A stretch of 64,000 bases of DNA from an uncultured Oscillibacter sp. (GTDB lineage: Bacteria; Bacillota; Clostridia; Oscillospirales; Oscillospiraceae), in NCBI RefSeq assembly GCF_910579365.1, contig NZ_CAJTUX010000002.1:117868-181867 (forward strand), in the 5' to 3' direction. Shown here piece after piece: positions 24,413 to 31,884 of this stretch. The translations under genes and the position numbers were made by a program. The notes under the pieces are model-generated. The model did no database searches. It saw nothing but the letters and a program-made list of their open reading frames with translations, and had not been told where the DNA came from. How positions within the stretch are numbered: the first letter of the stretch is position 1; every line of letters begins with the position of its first letter.

Positions 24413-25465
24413 TCAATAGGTCCCGGCGGGAATGGTGTAGGCGCTGTAGTAGGGGGAGACCTCCAGCAGGGCGTTGGTATGCTCCTCGTCCAGGCTGACC
24501 AGATACACGGGGCCGCTGGTGGCCAGGTCCACGATGGAGGTGGTGGGAGCGCCGGCCACGACGAAGGCCGCGTCGATCTTCTTGTCCTTCAGGTTCTCGG
24601 TGCTGTCGGCGAAGCCCAGGTACACGGGGCTGATGCCGGTGTCAGGGTCGATGTCATAGGCGCTCAGCACGTCCACGGCATTGAACCACACGCCGGAACC
24701 CCGGTCGCCGATGGAGACGGACTTGCCCGCCAGGTCGGCCACGGACTTGATGTCGGGATTGGTGGTGACGATCTGGACCTGCTCCATATACAAAGAGGCC
24801 ACCACGGAGAAGTTCTCCACCTTGGAGTCAAAGAGGCGCTCGCCGTTGTAGGCGTAGCTCATGACGTCGGACTGGACGAAGCCCAGCTGCACGTCGCCGG
24901 CGGCCAGATTCTCAATGTTCTCCTTGGAGCCGCCGGAGGTGATGGCGGTGACGGAGACGCCGGTGTTGTTGGAGACATAGCTGCTGAGCACGCCGCCGAA
25001 GGCGTAGTAGGTGCCGGACTCGCCGCCGGTGCCGAAGGTCAGGGCCTTGGAGCTGCCGGAGCCCGCGCCTTCCTTAACGGAGGCGACTTCAATGCCCTTC
25101 TCGGCAAAGTACTTGGCCGCGCCGGGGTGATAGGGCACGGAGGTGACGGAGGAGGCGAAGGTCAGGTCCAGCTCGCCGCCCTTGGCGTGCTGCTCGGTGA
25201 TGGTCTCGATATTCTCGAAGATGGCGGAGGTGAAGGCGTAGATGTCGTCCTCCGGCACGTCGTCCCGGGCGATGACCACAGCGCCCACGGCCACGGTGTT
25301 GGTGTCCTCCGCGACGGTGGAGGCGCCGGAATTTCCGGAGTCGGCGGAGCCGTCCACAGGCGTGCCGCTTCCAGTGGAGGAGCCGCCGTCATTATTGCCG
25401 CCGCAGCCGGCGAGGAGCATGGCCAGCATAAGCACGGCCATCAGCAGAGAGAATTTCTTTTTCAT
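24413..25465 (-). CDS. TAXI-family TRAP transporter solute-binding lipoprotein
   Basis: A 350-residue extracytoplasmic receptor. The lipoprotein signal ends with LAGC (Cys21), followed by a Gly/Ser/Asp linker. The TAXI domain starts with LTFGTGGESGTYYAFGG and includes TSGGSKENI and the VQSDVMSYAYNG hinge. The ATG at 25465 follows AGAGGAAG; five further residues upstream are open but unsupported. It precedes its permease in the operon and has a strong promoter. Confidence 0.93.
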   Translation of the reverse strand: MKKKFSLLMAVLMLAMLLAGCGGNNDGGSSTGSGTPVDGSADSGNSGASTVAEDTNTVAVGAVVIARDDVPEDDIYAFTSAIFENIETITEQHAKGGELDLTFASSVTSVPYHPGAAKYFAEKGIEVASVKEGAGSGSSKALTFGTGGESGTYYAFGGVLSSYVSNNTGVSVTAITSGGSKENIENLAAGDVQLGFVQSDVMSYAYNGERLFDSKVENFSVVASLYMEQVQIVTTNPDIKSVADLAGKSVSIGDRGSGVWFNAVDVLSAYDIDPDTGISPVYLGFADSTENLKDKKIDAAFVVAGAPTTSIVDLATSGPVYLVSLDEEHTNALLEVSPYYSAYTIPAGTY

Positions 25466-25533
25466 CGTTCTTCCTCTTTTCATCAGGATAAAATTTTGCT
25501 GGGTTTGAATGCAATTCCTGCAATCATATGAAT

Positions 25534-25562
25534 ATCATACCATTCTATCCTCCAGTTTTCAA
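25534..25562 (-). promoter_or_regulatory. Promoter of the TAXI-TRAP operon
   Basis: Minus strand: -35 TTGAAA (25562-25557), 17-base spacer, -10 TATGAT (25539-25534). Confidence 0.85.
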
Positions 25563-25590
25563 GGGCGTTTTTCCGGTTTTTGTACAATTT

Positions 25591-25672
25591 TTGCAGGATG
25601 ATGCGATTTGACTTGCAGACTGACGCTTTTTTGTAAGTTTTTTTCCCGCCGTCCTGCAAACTGAGACGATTT
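25591..25672. repeat. Three imperfect repeats upstream of the TAXI promoter
   Basis: Units begin at about 25591, 25613 and 25654, each with TGCA, then a purine-rich block, then CGATTT or CGCTTT. They lie 29 to 92 bases upstream of the -35 box, where an activator could bind. No regulator gene is adjacent. Confidence 0.35.
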
Positions 25673-25710
25673 ACACAAATAAAGCCGGTCTACCCATGAA
25701 AAAATTATGC

Positions 25711-25744
25711 AAAAATAAGGAGCCGCCCGGGAAAGGACGGCTCC
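25711..25744 (-). terminator. Terminator of the CBS-protein gene
   Basis: Stem GGAGCCG / CGGCTCC (25719-25744) followed on the minus strand by TTATTTTT. Confidence 0.82.
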
Positions 25745-25755
25745 ATGCAACCTGT

Positions 25756-26196
25756 TTATACGATTTTTCGGAGGGACGGCGCGGATTCTTTCTCCTTTGC
25801 CAGATACCGGATGATGGAGCGGCGGGTGACAATGCCGATGAAACTGTTGAGATCGTCTACCACGGGAACAAAGTTGTGGCGGATGATGTTGTTCAGCAGT
25901 TCGTCCAGGGAAGCGGTAATGCGGACAGAGGGGTTTTCCTGAAGAATGTCCCGGACGTGGAGCCGCTCCAGGTCCTTGACGGTGCAGGGGCAGGGGGTGC
26001 CCTCGTCGGGAATGAGCCGCCAGAGGAAGTCTCCCTCGCTGACGGTGCCCACGTACTGGCCCTTCCGGTTGATGACGGGAACGGCGCTGAGGCCGTGGTG
26101 CCGGAGTTTTTCCAAGCCCTGACGCATCGTGTTGTCGTCGTAAAGGAAGGCGACGCGGTGTTTGGGGATCAAGAGATACGCAATATTCACGATCAT
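25756..26196 (-). CDS. CBS-domain pair protein
   Basis: A 146-residue protein made only of two CBS motifs (about 5-60 and 78-140), recognisable by LRHHGLSAVPVINRKGQYVG and NNIIRHNFVPVVDDLNSFIG, each ending in a GTVSEGD or GIVTRRS type strand. Paired CBS domains bind adenosine nucleotides and sense energy state or other ligands. No effector domain is attached, so it must act on a partner. It is a single gene with its own terminator, upstream of the TRAP locus but not clearly linked to it. Confidence 0.87.
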   Translation of the reverse strand: MIVNIAYLLIPKHRVAFLYDDNTMRQGLEKLRHHGLSAVPVINRKGQYVGTVSEGDFLWRLIPDEGTPCPCTVKDLERLHVRDILQENPSVRITASLDELLNNIIRHNFVPVVDDLNSFIGIVTRRSIIRYLAKEKESAPSLRKIV

Positions 26197-26497
26197 GCCT
26201 CGTTTCTCAAAGGCGGGGCAGCCCGCCTGGGTCGTGGTGGGTTAAATGTCTGTATCTATAATATACAGGAAGAGGCTGGGAAAGTGGTGAACAGTTTATG
26301 AAATTTGCTGGAAACTTTGACGGACCTCCCGGAAACCGGCGGAGGCGGGGAGGATGGAAAAACGGAACCGGGCCAGCCGTGAGGCTGGCCCGGTTCCTTA
26401 TGGTTTGGAAGATTGGATGAAAAGAAGTTTTGTCTCTTGCAAGTATTAAGATACAGGAGAGTTGTTAAGGAAACCAGCACCAATTGTTACAAAAGTC
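26197..26497. other. Intergenic region between the CBS gene and tadA
   Basis: 301 bases with no gene. It holds a CTGTAT-N7-ATACAG inverted repeat (26250-26268) with TATAAT/TATTAT inside, likely part of the CBS promoter, and the tadA terminator (26355-26397). Confidence 0.5.
26355..26397 (-). terminator. Terminator of tadA
   Basis: A 15-base-pair stem GGAACCGGGCCAGCC / GGCTGGCCCGGTTCC with loop GTGA, followed on the minus strand by GTTTTTCC. About 100 bases past the tadA stop. Confidence 0.82.
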
Positions 26498-26959
26498 TTA
26501 AATTATGTCAACCTGTCCCCCTCGCAGGCGCCGGAAAAACTGGGAGAGCACCGCCTGGCACTCCGCCTCCAGAATCCCGCCCACCAGGGCGGGGGAGGTG
26601 GGAAAATCTTCCATAAAAAGGTTGGTCACTCCGCCGCAGGCCCCAAAGGCCCGGTCCCGGGCCCCGAACCAGACCCGGCGGATTCGGGCGTTGAGGATGG
26701 CCCCGGCGCACATGGGGCAGGGCTCCAGGGTGACATAGAGTTCGCAGTCCTCCAGCCGCCAGGAGCCCAGGGTCTCGTTGGCCTGGGCGATGGCCTCCAT
26801 CTCGGCGTGGGAGGCGGCGGACTGGGTCTGCTCCCGCCGGTTCCGGCCCCGGCCCACCACAAGACCCTCCCGGACGATGACGCAGCCCACGGGGACCTCC
26901 CCGGCGGCGGCGGCCTCGGCCGCCAGGGTCAGGGCCTGCCTCATAAAAATTTCTTCCAT
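26498..26959 (-). CDS. tadA: tRNA-specific adenosine deaminase TadA
   Basis: Converts A34 to inosine in tRNA-Arg(ACG). The 153 residues show the zinc site HAEMEAI (His ligand, catalytic Glu, about residues 51-57) and PCPMCAGAI (about 82-90), plus the substrate-side FGACGG region and a C-terminal helix. It is divergent from the DUF2508/bofA pair. Cytidine deaminases of other kinds are excluded by the PCPMC spacing and length. Confidence 0.95.
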   Translation of the reverse strand: MEEIFMRQALTLAAEAAAAGEVPVGCVIVREGLVVGRGRNRREQTQSAASHAEMEAIAQANETLGSWRLEDCELYVTLEPCPMCAGAILNARIRRVWFGARDRAFGACGGVTNLFMEDFPTSPALVGGILEAECQAVLSQFFRRLRGGQVDII

Positions 26960-27036
26960 GGAATATCCACTCCCGTATGAAAACTGGCATATTTGTCCAA
27001 ACTTGCCATACAGTATTATACAGGAGGGACAACGTT

Positions 27037-27297
27037 ATGAAAACCACTTTCTTGAAAAAAACCAGACAGGACCAGGAGCTGCTGGCTCTGCGGGCGGAGC
27101 TGCAAAGCGCCCAGGGGGACCTGTCGCTGGCCTACCGGCAGTTTGACCAAGCGGTGGACCCGGAGCTGGTGGAATCCTGTATTTACCAGATCAAGGCGGA
27201 GAAGGCCCGCTGCAACTACCTCATCCGGGCCATCAAGGAGCGGAGTCCGGAGGGCTATGCCGCCCTGCGGCTGGAGGGCGACGCGGTATGGACCTGA
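27037..27297 (+). CDS. DUF2508 (YaaL-like) protein
   Basis: An 86-residue, mostly helical cytoplasmic protein of unknown function. The pattern YRQFDQAVDPELVESCIYQI and the following basic helix match DUF2508, which is usually found directly upstream of bofA, as here. The ATG at 27037 follows CAGGAGGG; the longer frame from 26977 crosses the tadA promoter area and is rejected. It overlaps bofA by 10 bases. Confidence 0.85.
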   Translation: MKTTFLKKTRQDQELLALRAELQSAQGDLSLAYRQFDQAVDPELVESCIYQIKAEKARCNYLIRAIKERSPEGYAALRLEGDAVWT

Positions 27298-27551
27298 ATC
27301 AAAAGATCATCGCCGCGCTGCTGGCGGGGTTTTTCCTCATTGCCCTTCTGCGGGTGTTCAGCGCGCCGCTGAAGCTGGCAGTGAAGCTGCTGGTGAACAC
27401 GCTCTTGGGCTTTTGCGCCCTCTGGGCGGTGAACGTAACCGCGGGGGTCACGGGGGTGGCCCTCGGGGTCAACGTCTGGAATGCCCTGGTCATCGGCGTT
27501 TTGGGTCTGCCGGGATTTGTGCTGCTGCTGCTGGTGCAGTGGGTTTTATAA
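27288..27551 (+). CDS. bofA: BofA-family pro-sigmaK processing inhibitor
   Basis: An 87-residue integral membrane protein of two hydrophobic segments (about 6-45 and 55-87) joined by VNVTAGVTGVALGVNVWNAL. In Bacillus, BofA sits with SpoIVFA in the outer forespore membrane and holds back SpoIVFB cleavage of pro-sigmaK. Overlap with the DUF2508 gene indicates one operon, as in many spore formers. It is direct support for sporulation capacity. Confidence 0.9.
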   Translation: MDLNQKIIAALLAGFFLIALLRVFSAPLKLAVKLLVNTLLGFCALWAVNVTAGVTGVALGVNVWNALVIGVLGLPGFVLLLLVQWVL

Positions 27552-27721
27552 GGCGGTACATAATATTCTTCCAAACTGAACGGCAGGAGGTAATATTTTC
27601 CGTGTATTTCGGTTGCCGCCGCTTGCGTCCGGCGAGAAAAACGAATCTAATCAAATGGATGATTTCCGAGCTTTTCGTTCGGAAATCATAAAAAGCCTCT
27701 TCCGCCGGGGGAGCTCCGGTG

Positions 27722-27748
27722 AGCCCCTTTGGCGCAAGGGGCTTTTTT
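27722..27748 (+). terminator. Terminator of the bofA operon
   Basis: Stem AGCCCCTT / AAGGGGCT followed by TTTTTT. Confidence 0.85.
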
Positions 27749-27855
27749 CGTCTTCTGCGGAAAGCGGCAATTTGAAATTGACTTTGAGTATTTGTGAGTT
27801 TTTGCGAGATATCAAGAGAATTTCGGAGGATTACCGGAAATAATTAAAAATTCTG

Positions 27856-27884
27856 TTGACACCGGCGGAAAGGCATGGTATAAA
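27856..27884 (+). promoter_or_regulatory. rplM-rpsI promoter
   Basis: -35 TTGACA (27856-27861), 17-base spacer, -10 TATAAA (27879-27884). Confidence 0.87.
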
Positions 27885-27890
27885 TAACCT

Positions 27891-27953
27891 TGCTCCGCAA
27901 GGAGCTCTTGATTTGTTAAGCCAAACGGAAAATATACTGATGGAGGAAAGACC
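27891..27953 (+). promoter_or_regulatory. rplM 5' leader, possible L13-type autoregulatory leader
   Basis: About 60 transcribed bases before the rplM ATG, with a GCTCC-GCAA-GGAGC tetraloop hairpin at 27892-27905 and the ribosome binding site TGGAGGAA. Firmicutes L13 operons often carry a leader RNA bound by a ribosomal protein. The fit to that family is not proven here. Confidence 0.4.
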
Positions 27954-28385
27954 ATGTCCACTTTTATGGCGAATAAGGCCAACATCGAGCGCAAGTGGTA
28001 CATCCTGGACGCCGCCGGCAAGCCCCTGGGCAAGACCGCCGTCCGGGCTGCCGATCTGCTGCGCGGCAAGACCAAGCCTACCTACACTCCCCATGCCGAC
28101 TGCGGCGACAACGTCATCATCATCAACGCCGGCAAGGCCGTCCTCACCGGCAAGAAGGGCACCCAGAAGATTTACCGCACCCACTCCGGCTGGGTGGGCG
28201 GTCTGAAGGAGACTCCCTACCGCATCTTGATGCAGGAGAAGCCCGAGGTCGCCATGCGGGTGGCCGTCCGGGGCATGATGCCCAAGAACACGGTTGCCAA
28301 GGATTCTCTGAAGCGTCTGCACATCTACGCCGGCGCGGAGCACAAGCAGCAGGCCCAGAAGCCCATCGCCCTGGATGCCGAATAA
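27954..28385 (+). CDS. rplM: 50S ribosomal protein L13
   Basis: A 143-residue large-subunit assembly protein. Signatures are RKWYILDAAGKPLGK near the N-terminus, NAGKAVLTGKK, and the late AVRGMMPKNTVAKDSLKRLHIYAG split across residues about 103-126. It is followed by rpsI with a 14-base gap. Confidence 0.98.
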   Translation: MSTFMANKANIERKWYILDAAGKPLGKTAVRAADLLRGKTKPTYTPHADCGDNVIIINAGKAVLTGKKGTQKIYRTHSGWVGGLKETPYRILMQEKPEVAMRVAVRGMMPKNTVAKDSLKRLHIYAGAEHKQQAQKPIALDAE

Positions 28386-28399
28386 GGAGGAGGAAGCGT

Positions 28400-28804
28400 A
28401 TGTATCAGTCTAAGAAGCCCTATCTGTACGGCACCGGCCGCCGGAAGTCCTCCGTCGCCCGCGTCCACCTGTTCCCGGGCGGCACCGGGAGCATCACCAT
28501 CAACGGCCGGGACATTGACGATTACTTTGGCCTGGAAACCCTGAAGATGGTCGTTCGCCAGCCCCTGGAGGCCACCGGCAACACCGGCAAGATGGACATT
28601 GTGGCCACTGTCACCGGCGGCGGCGTCACCGGTCAGGCCGGTGCCCTGCGCCACGGCATCGCCCGCGCCCTGCTGCTGGCCAGCGAGGACAACCGCCCCA
28701 TCCTGAAAAAGGCCGGGTTCCTGACCCGCGACCCTCGCATGAAGGAGCGGAAGAAGTACGGCCTCAAGGCCGCCCGCCGCGCGCCGCAGTTCTCCAAGCG
28801 CTGA
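28400..28804 (+). CDS. rpsI: 30S ribosomal protein S9
   Basis: A 134-residue small-subunit protein whose C-terminal tail reaches the P-site tRNA. Seen are YGTGRRKSSVARV at the start, the Gly-rich VTGGGVTGQAGALRHGIARAL in the middle and the basic end RRAPQFSKR. I start it at the ATG at 28400 after AAGGAGGAGG; the frame runs open upstream through rplM without meaning. Confidence 0.98.
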   Translation: MYQSKKPYLYGTGRRKSSVARVHLFPGGTGSITINGRDIDDYFGLETLKMVVRQPLEATGNTGKMDIVATVTGGGVTGQAGALRHGIARALLLASEDNRPILKKAGFLTRDPRMKERKKYGLKAARRAPQFSKR

Positions 28805-28833
28805 TTTTCCGGTTTCACAACGATATGGCATGC

Positions 28834-28864
28834 AAAGCGGGGACCCAACGGGTCCCCGCTTTTT
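28834..28864. terminator. Terminator after rpsI
   Basis: Stem AAAGCGGGGACCC / GGGTCCCCGCTTT with loop AAC and T-run; likely serves both rpsI and the convergent GerQ-like gene. Confidence 0.92.
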
Positions 28865-28868
28865 CGTT

Positions 28869-29606
28869 TCAGCAAAAGCCCTTCTCCCCGTTTTCCTGGA
28901 GAAACCGTTCGCACAGCTCCCGCTGTCTGGTGTCGTAGAACTCCATGTATTTCAGGGCGTAGATGTCACAGAGGATATAGCGCTGCCGTCCGGCTTGATA
29001 GATGATGAAATAGTCGTTGCCCACCTCGTGGAGAATACCCTCCCAGACCATGGTGCCCTGGGTGCCGATGAGGAGGGTGGCCGCCACGAAGTTCCCCCGG
29101 TTGCGCAGAAGCATGGATTTCAGGGAACCCAGGAAGGCCTCCCCCACGGTGGCCGGAGACTCGATCACCTCGGAGGGCTGGTGGCTGAGGAGGTCCAGAT
29201 TGCCGGTGCTGCCAGCGAACTCATTTCGGGCGGCGCTGGGGCGGGCCGGCGCGGCAGGGGGCATGGAACCGGAGGAAACCGCCGTAGCGGCAGGGGGCAT
29301 GGAACCGGAGGAAACCGCCGCAGCGGCAGGGGGCATGGAACCGGAGGAAGCCGCCGCAGCGGCGGGAGGCATGGAGCCGGAGGAAGCCGCCGCAGCGGCG
29401 GGAGGCATGGAGCCGGAAGGGGCTGCCGCTGCGGAGGGAAACTGAAAGGCGGGGGAAACGTCGGGCGCTGTGGTGGCGGGGGGATAGGTGAGCGCCTGGG
29501 AGGACGCGGAGGACGGGGAGCCCGCCGCCGGTGCTGCGGGGCGGGACCCGCTGATTTCCGAGGACCAGTCCATGGAGGACTGGGAAGCGTAGGGTATGTT
29601 GGCCAT
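28869..29606 (-). CDS. GerQ-like spore coat protein with 12-residue repeats
   Basis: 245 residues. The C-terminal part (about 155-235) looks like the Spore_GerQ domain: LLRNRGNFVAATLL, GILHEVGNDYFIIY, and RYILCDIYALKYMEFYD, matching the LNRGK, GIIE-AGRDHIII and RYLLLMIYLDYVTF blocks of GerQ. In Bacillus, GerQ is needed to place the cortex hydrolase CwlJ in the coat. The gene directly following cwlJ here strengthens the call. The N-terminus is low-complexity and contains five copies of SSGSMPPAAAAA. The ATG at 29606 follows GAGAGGTG. Confidence 0.75.
   Translation of the reverse strand: MANIPYASQSSMDWSSEISGSRPAAPAAGSPSSASSQALTYPPATTAPDVSPAFQFPSAAAAPSGSMPPAAAAASSGSMPPAAAAASSGSMPPAAAAVSSGSMPPAATAVSSGSMPPAAPARPSAARNEFAGSTGNLDLLSHQPSEVIESPATVGEAFLGSLKSMLLRNRGNFVAATLLIGTQGTMVWEGILHEVGNDYFIIYQAGRQRYILCDIYALKYMEFYDTRQRELCERFLQENGEKGFC
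29254..29433 (-). repeat. Five tandem 36-base repeats inside the GerQ-like gene
   Basis: Each unit encodes about SSGSMPPAAAAA. Copies differ by a few synonymous and Ala/Val/Thr changes. Length variation between strains is likely. Confidence 0.85.
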
Positions 29607-29654
29607 AATGACACCTCTCAAGTTTTATAGTAAGCGCGGGACCTGGACAGCGGT

Positions 29655-30095
29655 TCAGGTCGAGAAGTAGGCGTTTGTCGGGTTATAGAAGCAGTGGTCG
29701 CCGATGCGGGTCTGCCAGTAGCCCACGCCGGTGGGGAAAAAGGGGCGGCAGTCGGGACTGAAGGGGTTATAGAACCATAAGGACTCCGCCACCACGGGCA
29801 GGCGGTTTCCCGCAATGGCCCAGTCGGCGATGTCATAGTGGATCTGCTCCGGCCGCATGTTGTATATGTTCTGCGGATTGTAGGCGCCCCCCTCCGTCTC
29901 GCTGGCGCAGACGAATTGATAGGGCTGGAAAATGATGTTGCGGATGCTGCCCTGTCCAACGCGGGCGTACTCGCCGCCTTTGGCGTGGACCCGGTTCATC
30001 ACAACCCCTGCCACCGCCTTCATGCCGTTCTCCCCCTCGCCGCCCGCCTCGCACTCGATCAGGCGCGCCAGCAGTTCCCGGTCGGAATATGCCAT
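29655..30095 (-). CDS. cwlJ: Spore cortex-lytic hydrolase, CwlJ-like
   Basis: A 146-residue Hydrolase_2 (SleB/CwlJ-type) enzyme without a signal peptide, as usual for CwlJ, which is made in the mother cell and fixed in the coat. Seen are LARLIECEAGGEG with the catalytic Glu, the helix MKAVAGVVMNRV, and the FQPYQF and LWFYNP aromatic motifs. It should degrade cortex muramic-lactam peptidoglycan during germination. It sits 48 bases upstream of the GerQ-like gene in the same direction. Start ATG follows AAGGAGGAG. Confidence 0.9.
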   Translation of the reverse strand: MAYSDRELLARLIECEAGGEGENGMKAVAGVVMNRVHAKGGEYARVGQGSIRNIIFQPYQFVCASETEGGAYNPQNIYNMRPEQIHYDIADWAIAGNRLPVVAESLWFYNPFSPDCRPFFPTGVGYWQTRIGDHCFYNPTNAYFST

Positions 30096-30120
30096 GGTTC
30101 ACTCCTCCTTTGCCCCCATC

Positions 30121-30158
30121 ATACGCAAAAAGAGGACCGCTGGTGACAGCGGTCCTCT
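30121..30158 (-). terminator. Terminator of the glycosyltransferase operon
   Basis: Stem AGAGGACCGCTG / CAGCGGTCCTCT, loop GTGA, then TTTTT on the minus strand. Confidence 0.88.
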
Positions 30159-30244
30159 GCGCTTATTGAAAATGGAAAGCGGGCTGGGCGGCGGGGCTTG
30201 CCGGATGGAAACGGCGGCCGGTCCCTCTTTCCGGGGGCGGTTTC

Positions 30245-31378
30245 TCACCGGCCTCGCTGCTCCTGAATGGCCAGGCGGAACATCTCCTCCGTCTGCTGGA
30301 TGGAGCGGTCCAGGGCGTACTGCTTCGCGTGTCCGGCGTAGCGCTTCCCCATTTCCTCCCGCTCCTGGGGATGCTCGAACCACCAGTCGATCTTCTCCGC
30401 CAGGGCGGCGGCGTCCCCCGCGGGGAAGAGGCTTCGCTGGTCCAGGGCGAACTGAGGCGTGGCGGAGCGGGGCGAGTCGGCGATTACCGGCACCAGCCCG
30501 CAGGCGAAGGCCTCCATGCAGCTCATGGCCTCAATCTCCGCGTCGGAGGTGTGGACGTATAGGTCCGCCATGTGGAGAATCTCCAGAAGGCGGGCGGGCT
30601 CGTAAAACTCCATGACAATGGGGTTGGGCAGCTTCTCCGCCTGACGGCGGTATTTCCGCTCCAGAGGGCCCTTACCCGCCAGGATGACCTGGATCTCCTC
30701 CCTGTGGCGGCATTGGGCGCATGCGTCGATCAGCACGTCCTGCCGCTTCTCCCCGGCATAGCGGCCCACCATCAGCACGTTGAATTTTCCCTGCATCCAG
30801 TCCTCCTGGGGGCTGCGGCCATAGACGTACTGCGGGCTGATGCCGTTGGAGATGACGTGGAGGCGGGCGGTATAGCCGTGCTCCTGGAGCTGGTTGGCGA
30901 TCATGTTGCTGGGACAGTGGATGTGGGTGAAGCGGTTGAAAAAGGTATCCCGGAACTTGGTGTAGACAAAGTCGTTCACCCGCTTGCTGTTGCCCAGGTG
31001 GAGGGTGAAGGTGATGTTCTCCGGCTGGCAGTGGAAGGCCGCCGTGTGGGGGATGCCCAGGCGCTCCACGTGCTTCAGGCCCATGATGGACAGGGGGGAG
31101 GGCATCATAAAATGCACCACATCCGCCCAGGCCGCCGCCTTCTCAAAGACGTGCTTGTTGGGAATGGCCAAGCGCATGCCCTGGCTGGTGATGAGATGCT
31201 CCACAATGGGAAGAAATTTCATCTGCCGCACAGCATATTTATAATCCGTGGGCTTGCCGGTGGCGATGACCCGCACCTCGTTGCCGTGCTCTTTCAGGGC
31301 GGTGGCGAAGCGGCGGGCGCTGATGGTGGTGCCGTTGTTGGCGTCGTCGAACTGGTCGATGACCAATACGATCTTCAT
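30245..31378 (-). CDS. GT-B glycosyltransferase, family 4-like
   Basis: A 377-residue cytoplasmic glycosyltransferase. The N-terminal domain starts with MKIVLVIDQFDDANNGTT (acceptor side); the C-terminal donor domain has LMVGRYAGEKRQDVLIDA and the EX7E-like end IEAMSCMEAFACGLVPVIAD. This resembles bacterial diacylglycerol glucosyltransferases and other GT4 members. A glycolipid product for the membrane is plausible but not shown. It is 16 bases downstream of the TSCPD gene. Confidence 0.88.
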   Translation of the reverse strand: MKIVLVIDQFDDANNGTTISARRFATALKEHGNEVRVIATGKPTDYKYAVRQMKFLPIVEHLITSQGMRLAIPNKHVFEKAAAWADVVHFMMPSPLSIMGLKHVERLGIPHTAAFHCQPENITFTLHLGNSKRVNDFVYTKFRDTFFNRFTHIHCPSNMIANQLQEHGYTARLHVISNGISPQYVYGRSPQEDWMQGKFNVLMVGRYAGEKRQDVLIDACAQCRHREEIQVILAGKGPLERKYRRQAEKLPNPIVMEFYEPARLLEILHMADLYVHTSDAEIEAMSCMEAFACGLVPVIADSPRSATPQFALDQRSLFPAGDAAALAEKIDWWFEHPQEREEMGKRYAGHAKQYALDRSIQQTEEMFRLAIQEQRGR

Positions 31379-31394
31379 AACTCCTGCCGCCCCC

Positions 31395-31655
31395 TCAGCG
31401 CTGGGCGTTCAGAGCCTGCTCCAATCCCCGGGCCAGCTGGTCCGGGCAGGAGGTGCCTCTGGCGGAGCAGTCGATGCCTTTCAGGCGGCGGATGGCCTCT
31501 TCCGCGGGCATGCCCTGAACCAGGACGGCGATGCCCTGGAGGTTGCCATGACAGCCCCCGGTGACGCGGAGGGCCTGAATGATGCCCTGGTCGTCCAGGT
31601 CCACCTGCATCTCGCGGGAGCAGACGCCCCGAGGCTGGAAAGTATATGTTTTCAT
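31395..31655 (-). CDS. TSCPD-domain protein
   Basis: An 86-residue protein named after its C-terminal motif, here GTSCPDQLARGL. The rest has FQPRGVCSREM and VTGGCHGNLQG, with three conserved Cys residues that could bind metal. The domain resembles the C-terminal piece of B12-dependent ribonucleotide reductases; as a free protein its role is unknown. The ATG at 31655 follows AAGGAGTAA. Confidence 0.87.
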   Translation of the reverse strand: MKTYTFQPRGVCSREMQVDLDDQGIIQALRVTGGCHGNLQGIAVLVQGMPAEEAIRRLKGIDCSARGTSCPDQLARGLEQALNAQR

Positions 31656-31884
31656 ATCGCGGTTACTCCTTCTCGGGCCTGCGGACGGCGGCAAGAGCGC
31701 CGGTCCGGGCCATAATTTTATACAGCATAGCATAGGCACAGGGAAAAGGCAAGAGGGACCTTGGCGGAGAAACACCTCCGGCCGCGCCGCCTGTTCAGCG
31801 CGGAATGGAACGCAGGGACGGACGCCAAGGTCCGCCCCTGCACAATCAGATTATGAAGCGTTTCCCCTGGCGGGGGAGAGGGAC

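Larger units (their letters stand above)
27552..27953 (+). other. Intergenic region between bofA and rplM
   Basis: 402 bases. From left to right: an AGGAGG (27585-27590) 11 bases before GTG at 27602 opening a 29-residue Arg/Lys-rich ORF that ends at 27691; a hairpin GATTTCCGA / TCGGAAATC (27661-27687) over the end of that ORF; a terminator (27722-27748); the rplM promoter (27856-27884); and a short leader hairpin. The small ORF may be chance; I would not call it a gene without further evidence. Confidence 0.5.

Noticed and set aside
29254..29433. Tandem 36-base repeats considered as a CRISPR array
   Set aside because: The units are directly adjacent with no unique spacers and are in frame inside a protein gene. 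No cas genes are near.
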